DNA from: Desmodus rotundus
Lineage: Eukaryota > Chordata > Mammalia > Chiroptera > Phyllostomidae
DNA: 64,000 nucleotides
Assembly (NCBI RefSeq): GCF_022682495.2
Contig: NC_071391.1
Location: 14,297,680-14,361,679, forward strand
Reading direction: 5' to 3'
Below the pieces are notes generated by a model, which had not been told where the DNA came from, searched no databases, and saw only the letters and a program-made list of their open reading frames with translations. A program made the position numbers and the translations under genes. Numbering within the stretch: position 1 is the first letter of the stretch; every line of letters begins with the position of its first letter. Shown piece by piece: positions 43,820 to 55,890 of this stretch.

Positions 43820-44150
43820 TGTGCCCATTCATTCAGCAAACATGCATGGAGTTCTAGGCACTGTACCAGGCACCAGGATAACAACAAGGGAGGGGGCCTC
43901 CTGCCCTCTGGCAGCTTGTAGACTCTTTGGGGACACAAACCAAGCAAGAGACCAGGCTCCCACCCTGGGTGAAACTAACACATTTGTGAATAGCGTGCTG
44001 ATGAAACCCAGGGAAGGCAGTGACTAACTCTGCGGGGGAGCAGGAAAGGCTTCCCAGGAGAGTCATCCCTGAGCTGGGGCTGGTCCAAAATGGGCACTCT
44101 GGGCAGAAAGAGTGAATGCAAGTTCCAGAGTGCGAGAAATCATGCTTGTT
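43820..44150 (-). repeat. L2 LINE, antisense
   Basis: 'cccattcattcagcaaacatgcatggagttctaggcactgtaccaggcacc', 'gaaaggcttcccaggagagtcatccctgagctgggg'. Confidence 0.75.
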
Positions 44151-44289
44151 GGAGACTTGGAAAACACTGTGTACCCCAGGGGGGCTGGTGTCTTCCCAAT
44201 GGGCTCTAAAGACACTTTTCATTAGGGGACTGGGTTGCTAGCATGGTGGGCTGCACCCCACACAGTCTGCAAGAAGACACTATTATTCA

Positions 44290-45040
44290 TGGTCCTCAAG
44301 CCCTCATTTGCCTCCCACATCCCATCAGTCACAGAGCCCTGTTCTCACCCGCCTCCTGAACACCTCTCTCTCTTCGATGTCCCTCTTTCTCTCTGCCCAC
44401 AGTCACCCTTGGTCCTGGGCCTCAGCTTCCCCATGCGACTGTGTCACAGCCTCTGTGGACAGTCTCCCTTCCACCCTAGCTCATTGTGCGGCAGCCAGGA
44501 TGGACCTTTGGATGCATCAGTCTGATTCCCTTGTTGAGGTCCCTGCGATGGCTCCTTCATGCCCCAGGATAGGGCTCCGGTTGCTGGGCATGGCATTTAA
44601 AGCCCTTCAAAGCCCAAATCCTCACCTCTCCAGCCTCATCGAAGCCCCCATGTATCTGAGGCCCCTACTCCAGCACCTCTGAACCGCCGGCTGCAGGGAC
44701 TCATCAAGCCCCTTCCTTCATTTTCTCCTCCTGGAATTCTCTTCCTTTGTGTTTATCTGCCCAACAAACTACAACTCAGCTTTCAAGATCCAGAAGAACA
44801 CACAATATAACAGTGATGAAAACAACAGGACTACCTACATTCAATGGCCATCCCCTCTAGTCCCCCTCTAGCTCATTATGCTGCTTTATTTCATAGTATC
44901 TGAAATAGTATTTTCTATTTTTGACTTTACTCTCTGTTGTCCATCTGCCTTATCAGAGTGGAGACTCCATGAGGGCAGGGCTTGATTTTCCTGCATCCTC
45001 AGTATCCAGGGGCAGGACTGGCATGCGTAGAAGATGAAAA
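44290..45040 (+). repeat. L2 LINE 3' region, long copy
   Basis: 'gattcccttgttgaggtccctgcgatggctccttcatgcccc', 'gcatttaaagcccttcaaagcccaaatcctcacctctccagcctcat', 'ccccatgtatctgaggcccctactccagcac', 'gagtggagactccatgagggcagggcttgattttcctgc'. One of the best L2 copies here. Confidence 0.85.
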
Positions 45041-45059
45041 GAACTTGTGGAGTAAGGAA

Positions 45060-45170
45060 TGACCCATTACAACAACCCTGTGGGTTGTTGGCCATTCTTA
45101 TTCCCATTCTAAAGATGGGAAAACTGAGTTCTCCACAGCTGCCTCCGGGCTCCATTCCCAGGCCTGTTTC
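45060..45170 (-). repeat. MIR fragment
   Basis: 'attacaacaaccctgtgggttgttggccattcttattcccattctaaagatgggaaaactgag'. Confidence 0.8.
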
Positions 45171-45589
45171 CTGGGAGCCCCTCAAGGGGAGGGGCTGCAT
45201 CTAATTCCCATCAGATGACCTGGACCCCTAGAAGGGGTTCCAGAAATGGGTGGTGAATGGCTCCTGTCAGTGGTGGGGGCCTCAGTGGTGAGAAAAAGGG
45301 GCAACAGGGGCAGCTTTGGGGCAGGCAACTCAGCTGGTTGAAGCTTGGCTTCCCAGGGCCTGATTCCAGGTTGCGAATTCAATGCATTGATGGTTCCCAC
45401 TCACTGTTAATTGGCACCAAATTATGTGGAGAGGGCTGGCTGTGCTGCCTGGCTCGGCTCAGCAGGGGCCCAGGCAGCAGCTGGTATCAAGAAAAGAATT
45501 TATGTCAGGGTGGTGGGAAACCAGCCTTATTGAAGCAGCATGGGGCTATAAAGGGAGCACTGAGCTGGGAGTCCTTAGCCCTTACCTGG
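45171..45589. other. Unique sequence
   Basis: No feature seen. Confidence 0.4.
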
Positions 45590-45722
45590 GGCAGTGGCAG
45601 GAATCCAGGCTTTGGGGTTCGAGACAGCCCTGCTGTGTGGCTGTTCATCCTTCTGAGCCCCAGTTTCCTTGTCTCTAAAATGGGAGTGGTCCTCACACCT
45701 TCCTCCTGGGGTCACTGAGAAG
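45590..45722 (+). repeat. MIR fragment
   Basis: 'ccttctgagccccagtttccttgtctctaaaatgggagtggtcctcacaccttcctcctggggtcactgagaagg'. Confidence 0.85.
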
Positions 45723-45984
45723 GAAAGGCTGTTGCTTTTCTGTGGGTACCATGCCTGTACCCTTTGCTACAAGGAGAAGGGTTGAGGCTGGTCAGGGGAG
45801 CCCTTCAGACCTGGAGGGGAAGTGGGCAGGGTCAACTGCCTTCCTGGGTTTTATGTTGTCTGCCCTTGGGGGGCTGTCAAGCCCTTGGAGCCCTGAGGCC
45901 TCTACCTAGAGGGAGAGTCTGAGGGTAGAGCGATCAGATCCCTCTTCCCAGTGAGTCCATTTCACCAGCCCTAGGAGGGAGTGC

Positions 45985-46150
45985 GGCACAGGGTGACGAG
46001 TGCGGTTATAGGAGTCACCGGCTTGGGTGCATGTCCTCCAACTCACTGTGCAATCTTGAGTCACCCACTCTTCTGTATCTCGGTCCCAGAACAGGAAATG
46101 AAGGGGCTGAACTTCACGATCTTTATGGACCATTCCAACTCTGATTGAAG
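45985..46150 (+). repeat. Diverged MIR
   Basis: 'gagtcaccggcttgggtgcatgtcctccaactcactgtgcaatcttgagtcacccactcttctgtatctcggtccc'. Confidence 0.5.
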
Positions 46151-46639
46151 TTAATTCTTTATTTCCTTCCACACTATCAATTCCTGTAAGTGGGCCTCTG
46201 GGAGTGACAGAGATTGGACAAAGGAATTCTCATGGAGGACTGTTCGGCTGATTGTGTGTTTCAGGGGCATTTGTTTTGTTTTATTTAAGAAAAGGGACTT
46301 ATTAACCCAAGAGTGAGTAGTGGGACATTAGGCAGTGGACAAAGTGAAGAATTTCAGGTGTAGGGGAAAGGAGGGACATGGTGGGGCATGGGGGAAGCAG
46401 GGCCATGCAGACAGGGGCAACAACAGCCAGGGTGTGGACAAGGACAGTGACAGAAGGTGATGGAGATGAGCATGGTCTCTGCAGCAGGTGCTGGAAGGTT
46501 CACAAAGCACCACCATCCAGGCTGAAAGCTGGGATTATAGCCTGGGAGAGTGGGGTTGGGTTCTGTCTGGGAGGGAGTGCTCATGGATCAGTCTTGGGGG
46601 CTGCTTAGCTATTAAAGGGGCAGAACCTGGGATTTCAAG
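46151..46639. other. Unassigned sequence
   Basis: No feature can be named. Confidence 0.35.
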
Positions 46640-46865
46640 TGTCAGAGCAGTGGGTTTTACCCCCAGCTCAGCCACTGCCTGGCTGTGCCACTTTGGATAA
46701 GTTACTTAACCTCTCTGAACCTCACTGTCCTTGAAGTATGATGTGGATAACCAACACCTTCACCGGGTAGCCATGAGGAGTCAGTGAGGTACCCAATGTG
46801 AAATGCCTGGCACTGGCCCTAACCATTGTAAGCCACAGCAAGTGGTGACAATGGTTTTCCTCGTC
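46640..46865 (+). repeat. MIR SINE
   Basis: 'gctgtgccactttggataagttacttaacctctctgaacctcactgtcc' and 'tgtgaaatgcctggcactggccc'. Confidence 0.92.
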
Positions 46866-47059
46866 ATTGTATTGAGGAAGGCACGACCTTATCTGGAGGT
46901 TGTTTCTGGGGCTCTGCTGGGACCGCAGCTACAGTCCTTGTGATTTCAAGGCCCTTCAGAGTCTGGCGCCTTAGGATGGGGAGATGCTTTTAGAGCTGGA
47001 GACCCTCCCGGAGCCCCACATGCTCCAGGGTGAGGAGGGCTTCCCTGCCTACCTGATAG
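46866..47059. other. Unique sequence
   Basis: No feature seen. Confidence 0.4.
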
Positions 47060-47235
47060 GATGTTCCAGTGTAGCATAGTGGGTAAGCACAGGTTCTGTA
47101 GCCAGCCTGCTGGGCTCAAATCCCAGCCCTGCCACTTACCTGCTGTGTGACCTCAGGCCAACCACCTCACCTCTCTGAGTCTAAAATGGGGGTGGTGGTA
47201 GTAATAATTGTCGCCACTTTATAGGATGTTAACAA
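47060..47235 (+). repeat. MIR SINE, well preserved
   Basis: The tRNA-related head 'gtgtagcatagtgggtaagcacaggttctgtagccag', 'ctcaaatcccagccctgccacttacctgctgtgtgacctcaggcc' and the core are all present. Confidence 0.95.
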
Positions 47236-47269
47236 AAATGGAATGACTAAGTATCCACAAGCATCCAGA

Positions 47270-47500
47270 CCTGCATTAATAGGGCAACCACTGGGTACAT
47301 GTGGCTACTGAGCACTTGAAATGTGTCTCAACCAAACTGAGAAGTGCTGCAAGAGGAAAATAGCCTCTCGATTCAGGTTAGTACAAACAAAATGGTAAAG
47401 TAGCTCTCTAATGGTTTTTATATTGATTACGTGCTGAAATAATATTTTGGGTGTACTGGGCCATATGAAATATATTGTTAAATTAATCTCACCTGTGTCT
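47270..47500 (-). mobile_element. hAT-Charlie-like MER remnant
   Basis: 'gggtacatgtggctactgagcacttgaaatgtg' and 'aataatattttgggtgtactgggccatatgaaatatattgttaaattaatctcacctg' match a common non-autonomous hAT of placental mammals. Terminal repeats are eroded; subfamily and orientation are uncertain. Confidence 0.6.
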
Positions 47501-47654
47501 CTCCACTTCCTTTACTGTGTCTGCTAGAGAACCGCAGGTTGCACACGTGGCTGGCTCTGTATCTCTGTTCGTCAGAGCTGGACCAGAGCACTCACTGCTG
47601 GGCATTTAGTAAGCACCACATCAACATTTGTTATAATTAAGGTTTGTTGTTGGG

Positions 47655-47835
47655 TTCAGGTACTGATACAACTTCCTGTGTGGCCTTGCGAAGATGACTG
47701 AACTTCTCTAAACCTCAGTTTTCCTCCCTGTAAGATGGGACTCAAGGGATTAAATAAAATCCTGCTTGTAGACTGCTTGGCAGAGCACCTAGCACCTAGG
47801 AAGCTCTCAATCAATCTAGCTTTCATATTGTTGAC
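47655..47835 (+). repeat. MIR SINE
   Basis: 'gtgtggccttgcgaagatgactgaacttctctaaacctcagttttcctccctgtaagatggga' and 'cagagcacctagcacctagg'. Confidence 0.88.
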
Positions 47836-47999
47836 CTGTGGGACCAGAGGTGAAGGTTCCCACCCTCCGAAGTGGGAGAGGGCTCATCTGTTGCCCCTCA
47901 GGTGGGGCAGGTGGGGCCAAGCCAGAGGAGCTTGCTGCCCCCATACATGGGACCTGAGTTCTGAGTAAACTCCGCCTTGAGCCGGAGCTTGAGCTGTTT

Positions 48000-48105
48000 G
48001 GCGGGTTATAGTAAGGGAAGGGTCAATAACATTAATGGGATCAGTGGCCCCATTAATCTTCCTCTAATGAGCAGCCGTTCCAGCCAGCCTGTCTTCCCCA
48101 GACCC
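48000..48105. promoter_or_regulatory. Palindromic ATTA element; candidate enhancer
   Basis: ATTAATGGG (48031-48039) and its exact reverse complement CCCATTAAT (48049-48057) are 9 bases apart, followed by CTCTAATGAG. The geometry suits a homeodomain dimer. Repeat-free. Function inferred. Confidence 0.35.
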
Positions 48106-48889
48106 TGGAAGACGTCTTGTATTGGCAGGAAACTGGCCAGGTAGAAAGCACCTCAAATGCTATAGAAGTGATTTAGTGGCTTCGCTTGGGGAAGTCGGGC
48201 CGTGGATATAGGGCAGAGGAGAATTGAAACAACAAAGTCCCAGCAAACCTCTCCCTCTGTGGCTCCAGATAAAAATCCCAGAGCTGGCCAGGAGAGGGAA
48301 GGGACATGGGGAGGGGACTTGGGGAAGGGTCACAAGTGAGGAGAGGGTTCAGCTCACTGTGTCTGGCTCGAACACCCTCACCTCTGAATCAACGGGTTGC
48401 TGGTGAGGTAGGAATTGGAACCGCCTGGAGGACCCAGAGGGACAGTGACGGGCAGTGGAGAGAGCTGAGACGGGCACCAAAAGTCCTGGGTTCTGGTCCT
48501 CTCACTGGCAGAGAGGACAAGTCACCCCACTTCCTCATTGCTGGGGGTCTTGCAAATGTTGTCAGAGCAGAAGGAACTTGCTGGGAGGTGAAGTGGCAAG
48601 AAGGCCTGAGAAAGTGTTGAGCTGGGGTCGGGGGATGGTAGGAAGAAGAGCCTGGGGAAGGGTGTCTCCAGGGCCCCTGGCAAATGGACAGAGGCCGAGG
48701 AGGACCCTATTCAGGCAGTTTGACTTTGGAACCTCTCTTTCTTTTCTGCTCCAATATCTCTCCCAGGCTCAAGGATGCTGCAGGTCAGCCATCAGCCTTT
48801 CATTCCTTGGGGGTGAGTCTTCTTCTAGGCTCCAGGGATATGTTTGAAGCCATGAATGCTCCTTTCTGCTTGCCCATTAGCCCATTGAC
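48106..48889. other. Unique GC-moderate sequence
   Basis: A faint MIR-like stretch lies at 48475-48540. Plus-strand frames of up to 130 codons have no domains. Confidence 0.4.
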
Positions 48890-49120
48890 CTGTTCATGCA
48901 CCACTCACTGAGGGAAACAGAAATCAAGGCAACATGGTACCCACTTGCCCTCAAGAAACTTAGCATCTAGAAGGGGAGGTCAGATGTGAATGCACATGAC
49001 TGTGAGTCAGGGTTGTAAGTGATCTGTGTCATCAGAGCACTGTGGGCTTTCAGAAGTTGAGGTGACAACTTCCATCCTGGAGGGTGAGCATGGGCTTCCT
49101 GAAGGAGGTGGCTTTTACAT
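48890..49120 (-). repeat. L2 LINE fragment, antisense
   Basis: 'atggtacccacttgccctcaagaaacttagcatctagaaggggaggtcag' and 'catgggcttcctgaaggaggtggc'. Confidence 0.7.
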
Positions 49121-49139
49121 CAGGCCTCAGGAGACAACT

Positions 49140-49220
49140 TAAGGGTCAGCAAGTCCAACTCTCCCTTGTTACAGACAAGGAGGTAGAGACCCAGAGAGAA
49201 CATGTAGCTCAGTGTGGCTG
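49140..49220 (-). repeat. MIR fragment
   Basis: 'ccttgttacagacaaggaggtagagacccagagagaacatgtagctcag'. Confidence 0.65.
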
Positions 49221-49789
49221 TGCCTGCTAGGATAGGTAAGATCAGGAAACGTAGGGATGGGGAAAGACATTCCAGGTGAAGGAATGGCTCCAGCCAAGTC
49301 TTGGGAGAAAAAAACTGGACCATGTAGAAATAGTACCAGGCTGTGCAGCGTGACCAGATGCTGGGGGGTGGGACACTCAGGCAGATGCAGTCCCAAAGGC
49401 TTTGGCCTTGGCCAAGTCAGCAGAGCCTCCAGGAGGGGTGGGGCTGGATGTCCCAGAGGCCTGAATTCCTGTGGGCTATTCCTCTCTACAGACCCTGGCA
49501 GACTCCCTTAAGGTGGCCCACCCACCTGAGATGACCAGCTCAGGATGGAGAGAGCCTAGCTTGCTTCAGGTCCCTGGGGGCTCCCTGTGGGGATTTGTGG
49601 CTCTGGGAATGTCAGGGTGGCCATCTGAATGGACCTTCTTGCAGCTGAGTCACTCCATCTCCCTGGCCTCAGTTTCCTCCTTGTGAAGTAGGATCCCCAT
49701 CCGCCTCCCAGGCTTCTTTCGGGCTCCAGGAAGCATCAGGTGCAGAGCTATACCTGTGAGGGGGGCAGTTGGGATGCGCAAATAATTAC
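49221..49789. other. Unique sequence
   Basis: No feature seen. Confidence 0.4.
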
Positions 49790-49990
49790 AGTCGTAGCTC
49801 ACATTTATCGAGCACGTACTGAGTGCCAGGTCCTGTCCTCATGCATACCCTCATGTCACCTTCAAACTCCTCTGTGACTAGTCATTACTGGTATCTCTGT
49901 TTTGCAGGTGGAGAGAGCTGAGGCGAAGACAAGTGGAGTCACCTGCCCCAAGTCACGCAGCTGAGGCGCAGGCTGCCTCATTTGTGCTTC
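49790..49990 (-). repeat. MIR SINE
   Basis: 'agctcacatttatcgagcacgtactgagtgccaggtcctgtcctcatgc', 'tatctctgttttgcaggtggagagagctgaggcg'. Confidence 0.88.
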
Positions 49991-52129
49991 ATCCCTACGT
50001 GCTGTGCTCTCTCACTCTGCACACACACACCTCCTGCTCTGTCACTGGGCTCCGTGCTGAGCCTGTCGATCCTGAAGAGTCATCCAAAGAGGCCCTTTGG
50101 GCAGCCTCTGTCCCAGGGCAATGCACACTCCCAGAGGTGGAAGTGACCCCTTCACTGTGCTTCTTGGGACTCATGCCTAGATGGGCAGGAGGACTTGCCC
50201 AAGGTCACTGTGAGCTCATGGCTTAATGAACAGGTTTTAGAATCTGTTTGGAATGACACAGAGTCAAGTCCAGCCTTGGCTCCCCACTTTGAATGCCAGC
50301 AAGGCCATCCGTGCTGTGCCTTGGACACCTCCTGTGCAGGGGACCACTTCCTGGGTAGCTCCTTCTGGGACTAGCTTGGACCCTTAAGGAACTCGTCCTT
50401 CTGTTGACTCACAATTACCCTCTGTCTCTCCTCCCATGGAGTAGGCATCGTCTCCTGAGTCCCACAGTCAGATTCTCCTGACAGACCCACAGCTGCCTGC
50501 TGACAGCTGTCACACCTGTCACTCCCCTGCCCTCAGGTGGTCTCCAGAGAGAACAGCCTCACACCCTTTCATTCCTCCACTTGACAGGGTTGGTACCCTT
50601 GCCTGCCCATCACTCTTGTTTGAAGAGCTCCAGGCTGGGGTGGATTGGGTCTTCATCCTGACCTCCCTCCCCCTCCCCGGGCTGGCACATCCTGAAGCTA
50701 GATCATCACTGAGCTCAAAGTAGAGGAGGTAAAGTGCTCTCCCAGCCAGACGACAGTCAGGGACGACTAGCAGGAGGCCGACTTCATCAGTGAGAAAGAT
50801 CCGCTGGCATTAGATGACTGATTCTCTCTGAAGCCAGGCCACTGGATGGAGTCTTCCACCCCTCCCCTTACCCTCCTTCCTCCCAAACTTTCCCCAGCCC
50901 CAGCAGTGGAACCAGATGCGGTTGAGTAACTGACAAGCTGTGGGAAAGCCTCCACGAGGAGGTGGAGAGGTGGGAAGGGGGGCGGTAGTTGGGGGTTAAC
51001 ATAGAGAACAGATAATTTGAACATTCATCAGGATCTGTACCAGTACGCGTGTACACATCTTCATGCACCTGTATTTGACTGGCAAGTAAGAATACACCTG
51101 TTCCTCTTTTGCTATAGGGAAAGTGGCAGGGATGAGACCTGGACACACTCTGCCAGGTTTATTCTGATGGGAGCAGGAGGGGACAATCCCCTCCTTTCTT
51201 TAGAACCTCATACTTCTGTTAATGCAACCTAAGGACACATAGGCATTTTAGTAACTGCTCAATCCTGTTGACTCAATTTATACTTCATGTTAACTAAAAA
51301 CCATGGGAAGTTTAATGTCCCTTGTTCCTGAGCCACATTTCCTGCCCACTCTAGCTCCCCTTCCCTCCAGCACAACCTGTTGCAGTTTTCTGTTGGGTTC
51401 TCCAATGCTGCTAGCCTGGACAGGATGAAGAGCGCAGCCCTGTGGCTCACCACTGGCCCACAGTCACCTTGCTAGGAGCTCTTGCAGTCATTTCACTCTT
51501 CCTCCTGCCCACTCGGACCCTTCCCTCCCTCCTCCCTGGGCCACCCTGAGGGGAGTGGCCCACTGCTTTGAGGACCCGGCCTATTTCTCTTCTCACCCTC
51601 ATCTGCTGGATGTGAGTACAAGCTCCACAGAGCAGAGACAGGAGGTGAGACTGCCAACACTGCTATTTTCACTCTGACATTTTTGGTTTCTGAGAAATCT
51701 CACTTGCTGCTCATTCTGACGTTTGCTGTCCTTTGCAGGGGACGGGCCGAGGCTCCTTCCACCCTGGGCTGCCTTCCTTATGCAATTCCCCACTTTACCC
51801 CACACAGCCCCTTCTTTCTAAACTCTAGGACAGGAGCAGGAATAAAATTTAAAAAACAACAACACCCAGAATTCGCCTTAGATTAGTCTCACCTAGAAGA
51901 GCAGGTCTGGGAGATAGGAAGGTTGAAAGGGGTCCTGCAGGTTCCCCATGAAGATCAAACTGGATCCAGGGTGGATGGGTGCTCTTGGAATCTTCTCCTT
52001 TCCAGGGTCCTCAGGGCCTGTGCCTTAATGTGGTGGCCAAAGTGGCAACCAGAGCGGAGGCCTCTCATGCCCCCCAGCCCCAAGTGAAAAAAGAGGCTGC
52101 TCTGAGGAGGGAGGCTGGGCCCGGAGACC
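49991..52129. other. Unique sequence, no gene seen
   Basis: No repeat family, RNA or splice-bounded exon was recognised in this longest repeat-poor stretch. Frames are under 100 codons on both strands. Confidence 0.4.
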
Positions 52130-52330
52130 TCAGCCTTGGAGACTTTAATTGGGGCGCTGGCGTTTTATTGGTAGGTGAGACTGATTTCCACTCCTGGAGA
52201 TATTAGGAGGCCCAACAAATCTTACCATTGTTTTATGGTTTGGAAATGCAATATAGACTTTATTGCGGACCTTGATGTCTTCCTTTAAACAAGCGCACAG
52301 CCTGATAAAGCAGAGAAGCTAGTAAGGCAG
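52130..52330. promoter_or_regulatory. Candidate conserved element
   Basis: 'ggagactttaattggggcgctgg', 'cattgttttatggtttggaaatgc' and 'gactttattgcggacc' give TAATT-, CDX/HOX-like (TTTTATGG, TTTATTG) cores in repeat-free sequence. Inference only. Confidence 0.3.
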
Positions 52331-52524
52331 AACTGTAGAGTATGGTCTCATACTCGGCCCCCTGGGAAGGCGTGGCCTCCCTTGCTCACAAGTAGGGTGG
52401 GGGAAACCAAGAGCTTGGCTAATCTGTTGGGTCATACAGGTAACTGGGAGTATGTTTCTGAAAAATTCTTCCAGATTTAGGACCTCGGGGTGTCTGGGAA
52501 GTTCCCCTCCCTTCTGAGGGTTTA

Positions 52525-52815
52525 TTTTGATTTAGTTCTGCATCTATTTACTGAGCATCTACTATGGGCCAGGCCTGCAGAGGAACTGAGATTATTAGGG
52601 TACCATCCTTGTCCACACATCACTCAGTCTGGAGTGGGCGGGGGGATGATCTGGGAAACAACGAATAATAATGTTAGATACAGGCAGAGTGCAAAAAGGT
52701 CGCAGGGGGTGGCTGTGCAGGGAAAGAGGAAAGACTTCTGCCAGGGGAGCATCTGGGAGGGTACCACAGAGACCATGACATGTGAGTAAGGCCTTGAAGG
52801 ATGCAAAGGTTGCAA
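52525..52815 (-). repeat. L2 LINE, antisense
   Basis: 'tgcatctatttactgagcatctactatgggccaggcctgcagagg', 'gcatctgggagggtaccacagagaccatgacatgtgagtaaggccttgaaggatg'. Confidence 0.7.
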
Positions 52816-53089
52816 CTTCTCTCCCCTTGAGGCTGCAAATTTGCTTCATCTTATGTCTCCCTCACCTTCACTTGGTGGCTCTGCCACTTTAGGTGTTCAC
52901 GCCCAACACCTAGGACTCACCACCAGTATCTTACCTGTCACCACGTCCTGTTGATCCTCCCAGTAAAATGTATGTCAAATCTGTGCTCTTTTCTTCACTG
53001 CCACTGCCAATGCCCTGGCCCAAGGCACTGCCACCTCTTGCCCGGACAGTGCAGTATCTTCTCTAGCAGGTATTTGTTGTGTAGGGACA

Positions 53090-53640
53090 CCCAGCCTCCT
53101 CTCCCTTATTTTCTATAACAGACCCTGGTTTTAATCTCAGGGATGAACCTCTTCCCCTTCAATATAGTTCCAAGGAAGCTGTCACCATCCTGGCTCCAGG
53201 GGTAGAACATGTGACCCACGTCAGCCAACTGGTTCCTTCCATTCCTCTGGCCACAGTGATTGGTTCAGGGAAGGGCACAAGACTGAGGTCAGACTAATCA
53301 GGGCCAATGAGACTCAATTTCAGGCTTGATTTTGTCATTAAGGAAGCTGACTGAACTCTTTCCTGACTGTACCTGGATGAGAGCAGGTGTGGGACTGGAG
53401 CTATGCCAGCCACCTTCCCCCACCACTGCCCCCCCCAGCATGATCCTGGGGGACAATGGAGCCACCAAGAGGAAGGAAAGACTAGAGACGTAGTGGAAAG
53501 GACTGGGTTGAGGCAACATTGCTTGAACACCCATCAAGACTTGCCTGAATCCCTTCCTTATACCCGGGCTTTCAGCTACGTTTGTTAATAAATTCTGTTT
53601 TGACTCGAACCACTTCAGGTCTCATGTTCTGACCTTTGCA
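53090..53640 (+). mobile_element. ERVL/MaLR-type LTR
   Basis: 'catcctggctccaggggtagaacatgtgaccc', 'acagtgattggttcagggaagggcacaagac', 'tcagggccaatgagactcaatttc', 'tcagctacgtttgttaataaattctgttttgactcgaacc'. AATAAA near 53588 sits where an LTR polyadenylation signal would. No internal region. Confidence 0.6.
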
Positions 53641-53849
53641 ATCAAAAGAATGAGGCAGCTGCTTAGGGTCACCGCACCACCTCTCCTGGCCCTCCCCGCA
53701 AATGCTTCTGTTGCTATAGACTGTGAAACTCTTTTAGTGACTGACCATTTCCCTAAGAATGAAATCCCCAAATCCTTAACATGGCCCATGAATTCAGCAT
53801 ATCTAAACCCAGACTCTTTCATACTCTCGTTCACTGCAATCCAGTCATA

Positions 53850-54240
53850 CTGAATTCCTCTCAGTTTTGCAAACACGCCAGCTTTTGTTTCCAGTTCAGA
53901 GCCTTCCCATACATCATAACCTCTGCCTGGAACTGTCTGTCCTCGCTCTCCACCTGACGGGCTCCTCCTCCTCCTCCACCTCCGGATCTCAGCTCCAAGG
54001 GGCCTGCTCTGAATGCCATCGGTCCCCCGCTACTCCCTCTCATAGCATGCTGCTTTCACTCCTCACAGCACCTAACCCAGTTTTCAGTTAGGTGTGTGCG
54101 TACGTGTGTGTGTGTGTGTGTGTGGATGTTTGCACACTGTCTGAGGCCTGGAGCCATGCCTACCTGGTTCGCCATGCTCTCGCTTATGCCTGGAAGAGTT
54201 CTTGGTTCGTTCTAGAGGCTCAATGTACGGGATTTGACTG
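53850..54240 (+). repeat. L2 LINE 3' region with (TG)n inside
   Basis: 'cagagccttcccatacatcataacctctgcctggaactgtctgtcc' and 'tgctgctttcactcctcacagcacctaaccc' are L2. A (TG)n run lies at 54103-54123. Confidence 0.65.
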
Positions 54241-55390
54241 CCTGAGTGCAGAGTAGGTGAGGTTGGGTGGCGCCAAGTGATCTGCCTGCAATGGTGTCAG
54301 GACCAGAAGTTCAGGGCCTGCACAGGCAGTGAGTAGCTGAGGAAGCACAGGAACCCTAGAGCAGAGGCTGGATGGGGAGAGATGGGCGAGGGGGCACCTA
54401 GCTGAGATGTCTGATGTTCAGTGTGTAAGCCAGCAATTTTCAAAGTGTTTTCTGGGGAAGAGCAGCCCTACAGGATGCTCCACTGAAGGAAAAGACCAGG
54501 TGGATTGGAGGTTAAATTAGCTTGAAAACAGATGGGTGCTCTAAGACCCTCTGGGGGAGGCACAGGGCATGTGATCACTCCAAGGCTCTGACAAGTCCTG
54601 CAGGGGCAGAATCTTATGGTTAACTAAGTGTCGACCACAAACCCTCCCCCGCCCCACAGCAGCTACAGTTATGAGATGAGTATTTCCAAATTTACGAGAG
54701 AGGAGTGTCTTACAGTCGATATACACGTGTAACACAGTTTCTTTAAAGTTTCAGAAAGCTGGTGATCTAATCAATATGGCTTCTTACCACTGGCCATGTC
54801 TTAGAATCGACGCCATAAGGCCATATCTTGAAGAAGTAAGTATCTGTGGAAGCTGCTTTTGAAGAAGAGGGACATACTGAGATGTATGTTCTGGAGCGAC
54901 CATTCCTACAGCCATGCGAGTGGACTAGGGGGTGCCAGGCAGGGGTTAGAAGCTTGAAGTCTGGACTTCCCCCCCCTACTGAGGCTCCCACGGACAGGGC
55001 TGCAAGTATAGCGCTGACTTTGGTGCCTGCGAATAGGACAATTTAATTAGGACACTAGGGTACTGTTGAAAGGTTGGCTCAATTTCCCCCTGAGGAGGCC
55101 TCCTGTCTATTTAGAAGGTACCTATTGCTTTTCCTACAGCCATACCGACACGCCTCCTGAGGGTGTCTGAGGGCCGACGCTGTGCACGGACCCTTGGGGA
55201 TGGACCCTGCTTGGCTTCTCTCTTTCTCCCAAGCACACCCCAATCTGTCAGGAAATCACAGCAGAAAATGCCGTCAGCTCCAGCTTCAGAATGTGGCCGC
55301 AGCTGGGGCATAGTGGCTCTTCTCCTGGGTCTTTTAATTGCAAAGGCCTGTTAGATTCCCTGCTCAGCCCTTGTCTCCTGTAGTCTGTTC
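54241..55390. other. Unique sequence, no gene seen
   Basis: A short AATTTAATTAGGAC motif occurs near 55040. No repeat or exon was recognised. Confidence 0.4.
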
Positions 55391-55632
55391 TCAACCCCAC
55401 AGCCCAAGAGATATTTTAAAAGATGTATGTCAAATGGTGGCATTCCTCTGCTCCAAAACCTGTGTCCTTACTGTGGTCTACAACCCACACACTCTCTGAA
55501 CCTGTGACTCATCCTTATGACTCTCTGCATCCTTGTGTTCCTTCCCCCCATGCCCTGCCTCAGGGGCTTTGCACTTGCTGTTCCCGCAGCCTGCTGCCCA
55601 CTCCCCAGACAGCCACATAGCTAACTCCCCCA
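55391..55632 (+). repeat. L2 LINE, segment 1 of nested complex
   Basis: 'gtggcattcctctgctccaaaacctgtgtccttactgtggtctac' and 'cctgcctcaggggctttgcacttgctgttcccgcagcctgctgcccactcc'. Confidence 0.8.
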
Positions 55633-55755
55633 TCTGCTTTTTTAAAATGAACTTCTTGGGGTGGCATTGGTTCACAGAACCATACAGCTTTCATGTGTCC
55701 AACTCAATGAAACAGCATCCGCCCACTGCATTGTGCACCTGTCGCTCCTTCAGTC
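55633..55755 (+). mobile_element. Short L1-derived insertion inside L2
   Basis: 'aaaatgaacttcttggggtggcattggttcacagaaccatacagctttcatgtgtccaactcaatgaaacagcatc' resembles an L1 3'-UTR-derived block found in laurasiatherian genomes. It breaks the L2 order, which resumes at about 55756. Confidence 0.5.
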
Positions 55756-55890
55756 TTAGCTTGCGTGCTGCTCCGAGGGGTGCTTCCTTAACCACCTAAT
55801 GAAAATTACACCCCCATTCTTCTGTGTCCCCCTTCCCTGCTCAGCTTCTCTTCGAATCACCTTGTAATTTTTAACATGCTCTGGTGGACA
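55756..55890 (+). repeat. L2 LINE, segment 2
   Basis: 'gaggggtgcttccttaaccacctaatgaaaattacacccccattcttctgtgtccccc'. Confidence 0.65.
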
